A stretch of 64,000 nt of DNA from Pseudomonadales bacterium (GTDB lineage: Bacteria; Pseudomonadota; Gammaproteobacteria; Pseudomonadales; Halieaceae): assembly GCA_024234735.1 (NCBI GenBank), contig JACKNV010000013.1, forward strand, positions 1 to 64,000, given 5' to 3'. The notes under the pieces were generated by a model. It made no database searches. It was not told the origin of the DNA and worked only from the letters and a program-made list of their open reading frames with translations. This document shows positions 43,646 to 53,171 of the stretch, in pieces; within the stretch, counting starts at the first letter, position 1; the number at the start of each line of letters is the position of its first letter. A program made the position numbers and the translations under genes.

Positions 43646-46600
43646 ATGCAACACGACAATGCAGAAGGTCTCTACCGCAACGCTTTCGAGCACGACAGTT
43701 GCGGCTTCGGCCTGATCTGCCAGATGGACGGGGTGGCGAGCCACGAGCTGGTGCAGTCCGCCATCAGCGCCCTGTCGCGCCTCACCCATCGCGGCGCGGT
43801 GGCCGCGGATGGCAAGTCCGGGGACGGCTGCGGCCTGCTGATGAGCATGCCCCGGTCCTTCTTCAGGTCCGTCGCCGAAGGCGAGGGTATCAAACTGGCA
43901 GAGCACTTTGCCGTGGGCATGGTGTTTCTGAGTCGTGACCCCGAACAGGCGGATATGGAGCGGCAGCGGCTGCAGGCCGAACTTGAAAAGGAAGCACTGC
44001 AGGTAGCCGGCTGGCGTACCGTCCCCGTCGACACGGTTGCCCTGGGAGACAGCGCCAGGGCATCGCTGCCCTGCATCGAACAGGTGTTCGTCAACATACC
44101 CGATGCCACCGATGCGAAGCTCACCGAGCGCAAGCTGTTTATCGCCAGGCGCATCGCCCGCAAGTTCATCAAGGACAGCAACCCCGAGTTCCACGTGGTC
44201 AGCCTGTCCACCCAGGTGGTCTGCTACAAGGGGCTGGTGCTGCCGCACAACCTGCCGGTGCTGTATCCCGATCTCGGCGATCCGGCGATGGCGGCGTCGC
44301 TGTGCATATTCCACCAGCGATTCTGTACCAATACCTGGCCAGAGTGGCGCCTGGCGCAGCCCTTTCGCTACCTGGCGCACAACGGTGAAATCAATACCAT
44401 CCAGGGCAATCGCAACTGGGCCCTGGCCCGCAGCCGGATCTTCGAATCGCCGCTGATTCCCGGAATGAAGGACATCCGCCCCTGGGTATCCCTGGCGGGC
44501 TCCGACTCCTACAGCCTGGACAATATGCTGGAAGCGCTGATTGCCGGCGGCATCGACATGTTCAAGGCCATGCGCCTGCTGATCCCGCGCGCCTGGCAGA
44601 ACGACCAGCGCATCGACCAGGACCTGCGCGCCTTCTACGAATACCACTCGATGCACCTGGAGGCCTGGGACGGACCAGCGGGCATCGTTTTCAGCGACGG
44701 CCGCTACGCCGCCTGCATCATGGACCGCAATGGCCTGCGGCCGGCGCGCTACGTCATCAGCAAGGACCGGGTCCTGACCCTTGGCTCGGAAGTCGGGATA
44801 ACGGAAGTCCCCCCCGAACAGGTGGCCTGCAAGGGGCGCCTGGGCCCGGGTGACATGCTGGCGGTGGATACCCACACCGGTGAACTGCTGACACCCGAGG
44901 CCATCGAGGATCGCCTCAAACAGGAGCTGCCCTACCGGGAGTGGCTCGGCGAACGGGCCGTGCACCTGACACCCGGCTGGGGCGACGACCCCGGTGCCGC
45001 GGACGGCCAGCCGGACCTGGCGGTGTACAAGAAGATGTTCGGCCTCAGCATGGAGGAACAGGAACAGGTGATCCGGCCGCTGGCGGAGGGCGCCCAGGAG
45101 GGCAGTGGCTCCATGGGCGACGACACCCCGCTGCCGGTGCTGTCCAGGCGCACGCGCTCGCTGTACGACTACTTCCGGCAGCAGTTCGCCCAGGTGACCA
45201 ACCCACCGATCGATCCACTGCGCGAAAAATACGTGATGTCACTGCAGACCAACATCGGCACCGAGCAGAATGTGTTCGTTGCCGAGGCCGCGCACGCCAG
45301 CCGGATCGTTACCTCCAGCCCGGTGCTCAGCCCGGCGGAGTTCGACTACCTGATCAACCGCGCAGGAGATGAGTACCGGCACGAACGCATCGACCTGGCC
45401 ACCACAGGGGGCATCTCCCTGGACAATGCCCTGCGCAATATCTGTTACCAGGCGGAGCGAGCGATCTGGTCCGGCGCCACCGTGCTGCTGCTCTCCGACA
45501 GGAAACTCTCCCCCGACACACTGCCGGTGCACGCCGCGCTCGCCACGGGTGCCGTGCACCACCACCTGGTCAACACGGGCTTGCGCTGCCGCGCCAACAT
45601 CCTGGTGGAGACGGCCACCGCCCGCAATCCGCACGAGTTCGCGGTCCTGGTCGGCTTTGGTGCGACCGCCATCTACCCCTATCTCGGCTACCAGTGTGCG
45701 GCCGAGGTCGCTGCCTGGTCGCAGGACAGCCCGGCAACCTGCTGCGAACGCTTTCGCACCGGGATCAACAACGGCCTGTACAAAGTCCTGTCAAAAATGG
45801 GCATCTCCACCATCACCAGCTACCGCGGTGCCCAGCTGTACGAGGCAGTCGGCCTGAATCGCGAGGTTACCGAGCTGTGTTTCAAGGGCCTCACCAGCCG
45901 CATCGAGGGCAGCGGCTTCACCGAGCTGGAGAGCATACAGCGACAACTGGCGGCACGCGCCTGGGACTGCCTCGAGCCGGTGGAATCGGGCGGCCTGCTC
46001 AAATATTGCCACGATGGCGAGTATCACGCCTTCAACCCGGAGGTGGTGCAGGCGCTGCGCAGCCATGCGCTCACCGGCCGGGCGGAGGACTACCGCCACT
46101 ACGCCCAGCTGGTCAACCGCCGTGAACCCATGGTGTTGCGCGACCTGCTGGCCCTGCGCCTCAGCGACGAGCCGCTCGACCTGGAGGAAGTCGAGCCGGT
46201 GGAAGGCATCCTGCGCCGCTTCGAGAGCGGGGCCATGTCGCTGGGAGCGCTGTCCCCGGAGGCACACGAGACCCTGGCGATCGCCATGAACCGTCTCGGC
46301 GCCCTGTCCAACAGCGGCGAGGGCGGCGAGGACCCGGCGCGCTTCGGCACCGAGAAGGTATCGCGCATCAAGCAGATCGCCTCGGGTCGATTCGGGGTAA
46401 CCCCCCACTACCTGGTCAACGCCGAGGTGTTGCAGATCAAGATCGCCCAGGGCGCCAAGCCCGGCGAGGGCGGCCAGTTACCGGGCAGCAAGGTGGATGC
46501 CACCATCGCCCGGCTGCGCTATGCCCTGCCGGGCACCACGCTGATCTCGCCACCACCCCACCACGACATCTACTCGATCGAGGATCTGGCGCAGCTGATT

Positions 46601-48091
46601 TTTGACCTCAAGCAGGTCAATCCCGAGGCCCGGGTCTCGGTGAAACTGGTATCCGAAGCCGGCGTGGGCACCGTCGCCGCCGGTGTGGCCAAGGCCTACG
46701 CGGACCAGATTACCATCTCCGGCTACGACGGCGGCACCGGCGCCAGCCCGTTGACCTCGGTGAAATACGCCGGCAGCCCCTGGGAACTGGGGTTGCGCGA
46801 GACCCAGCAGGCGCTGCGCAGAAGCAATCTGCGCGAGCGCGTTCGCCTGCAGGTGGACGGCGGCCTGAAAACCGGGTTGGATGTGGTCAAGGCGGCACTC
46901 ATGGGCGCCGAGAGTTTCGGCTTCGGCACGCCGGCGCTGATCAGCATGGGCTGCAAGTTCCTGCGCATCTGCCATCTCAACAATTGCGCCACGGGGGTGG
47001 CCACCCAGGACATTCGCCTGCGCAGGGACCATTTTCACGGCGACCCTGAATCCGTCATGCGGGTGTTTACCAGTATCGCCCAGGAAGTGCGGGAGTGGCT
47101 CGCCGCACTGGGCGCGCGCAGCCTTGACGAGATCATCGGCCACACCGAACTGCTGCAATTCCTGCCCGGCGAAACCACTTTGCAGCACCGCCTGGACCTC
47201 GCTCCGCTGCTCACCGGCGGCGCCAGCAGCAGACAGGCCCTGCGCTGCACCATCGAGCGCAACCAGTCTTTCGACAGGGCCGAGTTGGCGGAGCAAATGC
47301 TGGCGGACGTGCGCCCCTCCATCCTGGCCGGTCGCGCCAGTAGCCACAGCTACACACTACACAATGCCAACCGCTCCATCGGCGCCCGCGTTTCGGGTGA
47401 AATCGCCCGCCATCACGGCAACACCGGTATGGAACATACACCGCTCACCCTGCGCTGTTACGGCACGGCAGGCCAGAGCTTCGGGGTCTGGAATGCCGGC
47501 GGCCTGCACCTGTATCTCGAAGGCGATGCCAATGACTATGTGGGCAAGGGCATGGCTGGCGGCCGCATCGTCATTTTCCCGCCACAGATCCCGGGCTTTG
47601 CCAGCCAGGACAACGTGATCATGGGCAATACCTGCCTGTACGGTGCCACCGGCGGCACCCTGTACGCCGCCGGGCTGGCCGGCGAGCGATTCGGGGTGCG
47701 CAACTCCGGCGCGCTCGCGGTGGTCGAGGGAGTCGGCGATCACTGTTGCGAATACATGACCGGTGGCATGGTGATCGTACTGGGACCGACCGGTATCAAT
47801 TTCGGTGCCGGCATGACCGGTGGCTGCGCGTTCGTGCTCGACCTCGACGAACGGATGGCGGACCACTGCAATCCCGGCCTGGTGGACATCCACCGGATCG
47901 ACACCCCCGACACGGCACCCCACCGCAGCCTGCTGCACAGCAAGATCCGCGACTTCACCAGCCAGACGCACAGCGCCTGGGGACAAGCCATCCTGGATGG
48001 TTTCGGTACCTACCTGCCGAAATTCCGGCTGGTCAAACCGCGTGCCCTGGAGCTTGCCAGCCTGGTCGAGTCAACCGACACGGCCGCCTGA
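43646..48091 (+). CDS. gltB: Glutamate synthase (NADPH) large subunit
   Basis: I start at the ATG at 43646. The N-terminal nucleophile Cys19 (HDSCGFGLICQ) would follow an 18-residue propeptide. The 1481-aa protein, the same size as the E. coli enzyme, has the class II glutaminase domain, a central domain, and the FMN barrel (GEGGQLPGSKVDATIARLRY; ISGYDGGTGASPLTSVKYAG). The 3Fe-4S motif is CKFLRICHLNNC, and the C-terminal GXGXG helix domain follows. It makes glutamate from 2-oxoglutarate and glutamine with GltD. It lies 30 bases after the alpha-E gene and is convergent with gltD, unlike the usual gltBD operon. Confidence 0.96.
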   Translation: MQHDNAEGLYRNAFEHDSCGFGLICQMDGVASHELVQSAISALSRLTHRGAVAADGKSGDGCGLLMSMPRSFFRSVAEGEGIKLAEHFAVGMVFLSRDPEQADMERQRLQAELEKEALQVAGWRTVPVDTVALGDSARASLPCIEQVFVNIPDATDAKLTERKLFIARRIARKFIKDSNPEFHVVSLSTQVVCYKGLVLPHNLPVLYPDLGDPAMAASLCIFHQRFCTNTWPEWRLAQPFRYLAHNGEINTIQGNRNWALARSRIFESPLIPGMKDIRPWVSLAGSDSYSLDNMLEALIAGGIDMFKAMRLLIPRAWQNDQRIDQDLRAFYEYHSMHLEAWDGPAGIVFSDGRYAACIMDRNGLRPARYVISKDRVLTLGSEVGITEVPPEQVACKGRLGPGDMLAVDTHTGELLTPEAIEDRLKQELPYREWLGERAVHLTPGWGDDPGAADGQPDLAVYKKMFGLSMEEQEQVIRPLAEGAQEGSGSMGDDTPLPVLSRRTRSLYDYFRQQFAQVTNPPIDPLREKYVMSLQTNIGTEQNVFVAEAAHASRIVTSSPVLSPAEFDYLINRAGDEYRHERIDLATTGGISLDNALRNICYQAERAIWSGATVLLLSDRKLSPDTLPVHAALATGAVHHHLVNTGLRCRANILVETATARNPHEFAVLVGFGATAIYPYLGYQCAAEVAAWSQDSPATCCERFRTGINNGLYKVLSKMGISTITSYRGAQLYEAVGLNREVTELCFKGLTSRIEGSGFTELESIQRQLAARAWDCLEPVESGGLLKYCHDGEYHAFNPEVVQALRSHALTGRAEDYRHYAQLVNRREPMVLRDLLALRLSDEPLDLEEVEPVEGILRRFESGAMSLGALSPEAHETLAIAMNRLGALSNSGEGGEDPARFGTEKVSRIKQIASGRFGVTPHYLVNAEVLQIKIAQGAKPGEGGQLPGSKVDATIARLRYALPGTTLISPPPHHDIYSIEDLAQLIFDLKQVNPEARVSVKLVSEAGVGTVAAGVAKAYADQITISGYDGGTGASPLTSVKYAGSPWELGLRETQQALRRSNLRERVRLQVDGGLKTGLDVVKAALMGAESFGFGTPALISMGCKFLRICHLNNCATGVATQDIRLRRDHFHGDPESVMRVFTSIAQEVREWLAALGARSLDEIIGHTELLQFLPGETTLQHRLDLAPLLTGGASSRQALRCTIERNQSFDRAELAEQMLADVRPSILAGRASSHSYTLHNANRSIGARVSGEIARHHGNTGMEHTPLTLRCYGTAGQSFGVWNAGGLHLYLEGDANDYVGKGMAGGRIVIFPPQIPGFASQDNVIMGNTCLYGATGGTLYAAGLAGERFGVRNSGALAVVEGVGDHCCEYMTGGMVIVLGPTGINFGAGMTGGCAFVLDLDERMADHCNPGLVDIHRIDTPDTAPHRSLLHSKIRDFTSQTHSAWGQAILDGFGTYLPKFRLVKPRALELASLVESTDTAA

Positions 48092-48098
48092 GGCGGCC
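48082..48098 (+). other. Hairpin enclosing the gltB stop codon
   Basis: GGCCGCC and GGCGGCC form a perfect 7-bp stem whose three-base loop is the gltB TGA. The gap to the convergent gltD is only 33 bases. No T-tract follows. It could mark the 3' end for either strand or simply be a GC-rich coincidence. Confidence 0.4.
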
Positions 48099-48124
48099 CG
48101 CCCCGGCCGGACCCCAACCGGTAC

Positions 48125-49555
48125 TCAGCTGGCCGGACTCCCCGCGGGCTGCGCCAGGAAAGCCATAATGCCCGCGGCGGCGCTGCGCCCCTGCTGCACC
48201 GCGTGCACCACCAGGCTGGAGCCCCTGACCATGTCACCGCCACCGAAGACCCCGGGGCTATCGGTCTGGAAGGCGAAGCGACCGGTTGCACCCACCGTCT
48301 GCAAGCGACCATCGGCAGTGAAATTGACCTCCCCGGCAGGCAGCCAGGCCGGCGGCTCGGTATCGAAGCCAAAAGCGAGAATGATGTGATCGGCGGGAAT
48401 GACTCGCTCCGAGCCGGCAACCGGCACCGGCCGACGACGGCCATCGGCATCGACCGGCCCGGCTTCGGTGGCCACGACCCGCAAACCTGTCACCTGGCCC
48501 CCCTCCCCGACAATTTCCAGGGGTTGCGTATTCCACAGGAATTGCACGCCCTCCTCCTGGGCGTTGGTCAGCTCCCGCCGGCTGCCCGGAATATTCCCGG
48601 CGTCCCGCCGGTAGACGCAGGTCACGCTGCTGGCGCCCTGGCGCAGGGCGGTGCGGTTGCAGTCCATGGCGGTATCGCCGCCGCCGAGCACCAGCACGCG
48701 CTGCCCGGCCATGTCGGCATAACCCTCGCCACCCGGATAGCCGAGCACGCGGTAGGCATTGCCTATCAGATAGGGCAGGGCCATGTGCACACCGGGCAGG
48801 TGACCGCCGGGCAGATCCCCGGTAATGCCCTTGTCGGTTCCCAGCCCCAGGAAAATCGCGTCGAAGTCGTTGCGCAATTGCTCAAAGGACAGGTCGACAC
48901 CGATCGTGGTATTCAGCCTGAACGTCACCCCCATGGCCTCGAGGACGGCGCGCCGTTGCTGTACCACCCGGGTTTCCAGCTTGAATTCGGGGATACCGAA
49001 ACTCAGCAGCCCGCCGATCTCCGGGTGCCGGTCGAAAACCACGGCCTTCACGCCATTGCGCGCCAGGACATCGGCGCAGCCGAGGCCGGCGGGGCCGGCA
49101 CCGACGATTGCTACCCTTCCCTGGACGCGGGGTTCGTCCGCCACCGGCGGGACCCACCCCATGGCGAACGCCGTATCGGTGATGTAACGCTCCACGGCAC
49201 CGATGCTGACCGCGCCGAAGCCATCCTCCAGCGTGCAGGCCCCTTCACAGAGACGATCCTGCGGGCAGATCCGCCCGCAGATTTCCGGCAGCGAATTGGT
49301 CTGGTGGGAGAGCGCCGCGGCCTCCAGCAACCGGCCCTCCCGAACCAGCCTGAGCCAGTAGGGGATGTGATTGTGCACCGGACACTTCCACTCACAGTAG
49401 GGGCTGCCGCAGTCCAGGCAACGGCCGGCCTGTGCGCTCGCCGTGTCGGCGTCGTAGCCGGTATAGATTTCGGCGAACTGCGTGGTGCGCCGCTCGAGGG
49501 CCAGTTTGCCCGGATCCTCCCGGGCCAACTCGACGAATTGGAAATGGTTGGCCAT
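48125..49555 (-). CDS. gltD: Glutamate synthase (NADPH) small subunit
   Basis: The 476-aa protein has the N-terminal Fe-S cysteines (CLDCGSPYCEWKCPVHNHIP; CGRICPQDRLCEGAC), the FAD motif VAIVGAGPAGLGCA and the NADPH motif VLVLGGGDTAMDCNR. A C-terminal GVFGGGDMVRG segment completes FAD binding. It passes electrons from NADPH to GltB. It is transcribed toward gltB rather than with it, so the two subunits must be balanced from separate promoters. The gene upstream, divergent across about 280 bases, encodes a DUF2126 protein. Confidence 0.96.
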   Translation of the reverse strand: MANHFQFVELAREDPGKLALERRTTQFAEIYTGYDADTASAQAGRCLDCGSPYCEWKCPVHNHIPYWLRLVREGRLLEAAALSHQTNSLPEICGRICPQDRLCEGACTLEDGFGAVSIGAVERYITDTAFAMGWVPPVADEPRVQGRVAIVGAGPAGLGCADVLARNGVKAVVFDRHPEIGGLLSFGIPEFKLETRVVQQRRAVLEAMGVTFRLNTTIGVDLSFEQLRNDFDAIFLGLGTDKGITGDLPGGHLPGVHMALPYLIGNAYRVLGYPGGEGYADMAGQRVLVLGGGDTAMDCNRTALRQGASSVTCVYRRDAGNIPGSRRELTNAQEEGVQFLWNTQPLEIVGEGGQVTGLRVVATEAGPVDADGRRRPVPVAGSERVIPADHIILAFGFDTEPPAWLPAGEVNFTADGRLQTVGATGRFAFQTDSPGVFGGGDMVRGSSLVVHAVQQGRSAAAGIMAFLAQPAGSPAS

Positions 49556-49651
49556 GCCAGTGCCTCCCGCCGGCCCCTGAAGCGCCGCTTACCGGTAATC
49601 AGTTGTTCCAGCAGGGCGCCGCACCACACTGCTCCCGGTTCGCGCGCGCCC

Positions 49652-49665
49652 GACAGGATCCTGTC
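49652..49665. promoter_or_regulatory. Perfect 14-bp palindrome between gltD and the DUF2126 gene
   Basis: GACAGGATCCTGTC is a perfect palindrome about 100 bases upstream of the gltD start and 172 bases upstream of the DUF2126 start. A second, smaller inverted repeat (GCTGT-AAAA-ACAGC, 49701-49714) lies beside it. Either could be an operator in this divergent promoter region. The rest of 49556-49836 shows nothing recognisable. Confidence 0.45.
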
Positions 49666-49836
49666 AAGGGATAAAGCAAATTCCGCACCAAGTGGATGGG
49701 GCTGTAAAAACAGCAACTTAACTCCCGGGCCACTTCCAGAACCGCACCGCGACGAGCAGCGATGGTGCAACTTCCCCGGCGGCGCACCAATTGCGGTCAC
49801 CAGCGGTGCACGCTGCAATGCCCCTGAGCGGCGCGA

Positions 49837-52086
49837 ATGTCACTATTCACTGCCTGCCGCGCTGGTGTCCGGGGCTTTCGATTTGGCATACTGTGGGGCA
49901 AGCCAATCGCCACCGCGCATCGGGACACAACCCATACCTTGGAACCGGGCAACGACAATTTCGACGCGGCCATCAACGCCCACGACGCCGCCGTGGCGGC
50001 GCGCCAGCTCGATATCTGGGTAGGCGCCGAGCCGACCTTCACCAATCGCGAATCGGAATCCTCCGAATGGCTCAACGAGGCGCTCGGTGAGACCAAGGAG
50101 CGCTATGCCCGGCGCATCATCGAGACACTGCGGCGCGACCAACCCGGCTCGCTCATCCTGCGCACCGTGGGGCGCCAGTATCCCGGGGAAGATGCGCCGC
50201 GCTGGAGCCTGGGACTGTACTGGCGGCGCGACGGCAATGCACTGGCGGAGGCGCTGCCGGCGGACCCCGTCGACACCGCCTGTGACTGTGACGAACGGCA
50301 ACTGACCGCATTCTGGCAGCGCCTCGGCAAAGTGCTGGACAGCGATGGCTGGACCGCGTCGGTATTTCGCATCGACGGCGACATGGGCCTGCGTATACTG
50401 TTTCGCTGCGACGGGCAGGCAACCGTGGCGGACCCGACCACCGAGCCGCGCCTGGCGCGCGCGACCCTGCAATCCCAGGCCTTGCCGCCGGAGGGAATCT
50501 GCGACGATCTCGCCAGCGAAGGTTACCACCTGGTTGCCCTGGGTTGCGCGCCCACCGGCCCCGGACAAAGCCGCCAACCCTGCCTGGAGTTGCCCGCCTT
50601 TAGCGATGCGCAGTGCTTCCAGGCGTTCGTTGTGCGGGTAGCCGCGGCGGCGCGCGAAACCGGCCTCGGCGAACTGGTCTGGACCGGCTTTCCGCCGCCG
50701 GTGGATGCAACCGTTGCCTGGATGACGGTCACCCCCGACCCGGCCGTGATCGAGGTCAACGAGGCACCCGCCGCCACCATGACGGAATTCCTCCACATGA
50801 GCCGCGGGCTGTTCGCCACCGCGCAGGCGGCGGGGCTCTCCCCCTACCGGCTGAACTACAACGGCAACCTGTCGGAGAGCGGCGGCGGCGGGCAGTTCAC
50901 CCTGGGCGGCCCCAGCGCTGAACACAGCCCGTTTTTCGTCGCCCCCGGGCTGCTGCCGCGGCTGGTGGAGTACCTCAACCGACATCCGTCGCTGTCCTAC
51001 TGGTTTGCCCCGGTGTACGTGGGGAGTTTCAGCCAGTCGCCCAGGACGGACGAGAACGTACTCGAGTCATTCAATGAACTGCAGGTCGCGCTCCAGCACC
51101 TCGAGACCGTGGACAGCCCCTCGCCGGAGTTGCTCTGGAGCAGCCTCAGCCCGTTCCTGGTCGACACCTCCGGGAACGCACACCGCAGCGAGCTGAACAT
51201 CGAGAAACTCTGGAATCCCTACCTGCCCGGCAGGGGCCAGCTCGGGCTGGTCGAGTTCCGCGCCTTCCGCATGGCCAGGGACGCGGAGACCGCAACCTCC
51301 CTGGCGGCCATGCTGCGGACCGTGGCGGCCATGCTGGGCGGGCGGGCAGGCAGTCAGCCCCTGGTGGAATGGGGCAGCCGCCTGCACGATCGCTTCGCCC
51401 TGCCGTTTTACCTGCGCCAGGACCTCGGGGAGGTGTTCGCCGATCTGGAAAACGCGGGGCTTGGCCTGGAGCCGCCCATCACCAGGCGGCTGTATGCCAA
51501 CGGCTGGCAGCATGTCGGCAATACCGAATGCGGCGGCTGCCGGCTCGAGGTCGAACAGGCCATCGAGTTCTGGCCGCTGCTTGGCGATGCCGCCACCCAT
51601 TCGGGGGGCTCGCGCCTGGTGGATGCGAGCACCAGCCGCCTGCAACTGACCCTGCGCCCCACGGGAGCAGGCCCATTCGATAGCGACGGCTGGCAGCTGC
51701 TGGCCGCCGGCTACCGCCTGCCCCTGCGCCGCGAGCGCGACGAGGCCGGCGAGGTACTGGTCATGGGCCTGCGGTTTCGCAGCTTTGTACCCTGGATCGG
51801 CCTGCACCCGTCTCTGGAGGCGCAGGGGCCCGTCGTCCTCCACCTGCTGCCGCCGGGCGACGGCTGGGGGCAGCGCATCACGCTATACGACTGGCAACCC
51901 CAGGGTCTGCCCTACGACGGCCTGCCGGACACTCTCGAAGAAGCGCAGCGGCGCAGGCGCGAGCGTTTCGTGGTGGAGGAAATAGCCGCCTGCGACGTAC
52001 CCGCGGCGGTGCCGCCGCCGGCCAGGGCCGTGACCGACTGCTGCCTCGACCTGCGACGCACCAGTGCCGTGCGGCAACCGGCGTAG
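49837..52086 (+). CDS. Stand-alone DUF2126 protein (COG4196 without transglutaminase domain)
   Basis: The 749-aa product matches the C-terminal portion of the large transglutaminase-DUF2126 proteins (HDAAVAARQLDIWVGAEPTF; TNRESESSEWLNEALGETKE; YPGEDAPRWSLGLYWR; VIEVNEAPAATMTEFLHMSR; EFRAFRMARDAETA). Full-length members are about 1100 aa with an N-terminal Cys-His-Asp transglutaminase domain, which is absent here. The start is uncertain: ATG 49837 has only a weak ribosome-binding site. Genes of this type co-occur with the ATP-grasp/alpha-E pair, which lies 6 kb upstream beyond gltB and gltD. Confidence 0.85.
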   Translation: MSLFTACRAGVRGFRFGILWGKPIATAHRDTTHTLEPGNDNFDAAINAHDAAVAARQLDIWVGAEPTFTNRESESSEWLNEALGETKERYARRIIETLRRDQPGSLILRTVGRQYPGEDAPRWSLGLYWRRDGNALAEALPADPVDTACDCDERQLTAFWQRLGKVLDSDGWTASVFRIDGDMGLRILFRCDGQATVADPTTEPRLARATLQSQALPPEGICDDLASEGYHLVALGCAPTGPGQSRQPCLELPAFSDAQCFQAFVVRVAAAARETGLGELVWTGFPPPVDATVAWMTVTPDPAVIEVNEAPAATMTEFLHMSRGLFATAQAAGLSPYRLNYNGNLSESGGGGQFTLGGPSAEHSPFFVAPGLLPRLVEYLNRHPSLSYWFAPVYVGSFSQSPRTDENVLESFNELQVALQHLETVDSPSPELLWSSLSPFLVDTSGNAHRSELNIEKLWNPYLPGRGQLGLVEFRAFRMARDAETATSLAAMLRTVAAMLGGRAGSQPLVEWGSRLHDRFALPFYLRQDLGEVFADLENAGLGLEPPITRRLYANGWQHVGNTECGGCRLEVEQAIEFWPLLGDAATHSGGSRLVDASTSRLQLTLRPTGAGPFDSDGWQLLAAGYRLPLRRERDEAGEVLVMGLRFRSFVPWIGLHPSLEAQGPVVLHLLPPGDGWGQRITLYDWQPQGLPYDGLPDTLEEAQRRRRERFVVEEIAACDVPAAVPPPARAVTDCCLDLRRTSAVRQPA

Positions 52087-52145
52087 CGGCGGATGAAGAC
52101 CGTGCAGCCGCGACACCCTCGCCCCCTGGCTCAGGAGACAAGGGC

Positions 52146-53171
52146 ATGACGTTGCGCCGTATCCTGGCCTGGGCCGGAGTCGCCCTGCTGGCAGTCATTG
52201 TGATCGCATCGGGCCTGTTGTACCTGCGCCAGCAGCTGGGAATCCACAAGGCGGAGCAGTGGATTCGCGACTTCCCGGTGGAGCCGGTCGGGGATTTTGG
52301 CGCGACCCGGGTCCTGAGAATCCTGCCGCTGATGGAATACCACAGCGCGGACCCTGCCCTGCGCTCCGAGGTCGGCCTGTCCTATCTGGTGGATACCGAC
52401 GAGCACCGCATTCTCTACGATGTCGGCTTCAACGCCTCGGCGGAGACCCCCTCGCCCCTCGAGCACAATATGGCGGAGCTGGGGATAGAGCTGGCCGGTA
52501 TCGACATGGTGTTCATATCGCACAACCACATGGACCATGTGGGCGGCTTACACTGGCAGCGTTTGAATACCTTCTCCCTGGGCAGGGACCAGGTGCCCTT
52601 TCCCAACCCACGGACCCAGCTTATCGCGCCGGCGTCGATGAGCTATCCCGGGCTGTCCAGCGTGCGCGCGGACCGGCCCATGTCGCTGGGCGAGGGGGTC
52701 GGCAGCACCGGTATCGGCACCACCGGCACCCTGCCCCGGCAGCTGGTCGTGGGCTGGATCGAGGAACACTCCCTGGTGGTCAATGTGGCGGGGTTGGGCG
52801 GGGTCATTATCGTCGGCTGCGGCCACCAGACAGTGACCAACCTGCTGGCGCGATACGACGCGGCGTTCAGCGAGCCGCTGTACGGTATCGTGGGCGGGCT
52901 GCACTTCCCCGTACCGGAGGGCCGCATCCACTACGGGCCGCTGGACGTGCAGCGCCAGCTCGCCTCGGGCACGGGCCCGCTGAGCCCGGTTGCCATGCCC
53001 GAGGTTCACCGGGAGCTGGCACTGCTGCGCGAGCGCAACCTCGGGCTGATAGCCGTCAGCGCCCACGACAGCAGCGACGAGGTGATCGAGCTGATCCGCA
53101 CCGAGTTCGGCGACGCGCACCGCTACATACGGGTGGGTGAGGAGATCGTCATCACGGCGGCCGAGCAGTAG
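52146..53171 (+). CDS. MBL-fold metallo-hydrolase, membrane-anchored
   Basis: The 341-aa protein starts with one membrane segment (residues 9-27) and has the metallo-beta-lactamase motif HNHMDHVGG from His126. Further metal-ligand candidates are GCGHQTVTNLL and GLHFPVP. A strong CAGGAGA precedes the start. The layout resembles the lactonase or 7,8-dihydropterin-6-methyl-4-(beta-D-ribofuranosyl)aminobenzene-5'-phosphate synthase-like branch (DYLVDT/YDVGFNASA). It follows the DUF2126 gene by 60 bases and may be co-transcribed. Substrate unknown. Confidence 0.87.
   Translation: MTLRRILAWAGVALLAVIVIASGLLYLRQQLGIHKAEQWIRDFPVEPVGDFGATRVLRILPLMEYHSADPALRSEVGLSYLVDTDEHRILYDVGFNASAETPSPLEHNMAELGIELAGIDMVFISHNHMDHVGGLHWQRLNTFSLGRDQVPFPNPRTQLIAPASMSYPGLSSVRADRPMSLGEGVGSTGIGTTGTLPRQLVVGWIEEHSLVVNVAGLGGVIIVGCGHQTVTNLLARYDAAFSEPLYGIVGGLHFPVPEGRIHYGPLDVQRQLASGTGPLSPVAMPEVHRELALLRERNLGLIAVSAHDSSDEVIELIRTEFGDAHRYIRVGEEIVITAAEQ

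Noticed and set aside
43646..43760. Idea that gltB encodes an Anbu-type Ntn peptidase as in some ATP-grasp/alpha-E operons
   Set aside because: The Ntn region is the class II glutaminase domain of a full-length 1481-aa glutamate synthase with FMN and 3Fe-4S motifs.
49700..49715. Possible LexA box (CTGT...ACAG) upstream of the DUF2126 gene
   Set aside because: The spacing between CTGT and ACAG is four bases, while LexA sites need eight. It is kept only as an unassigned inverted repeat.
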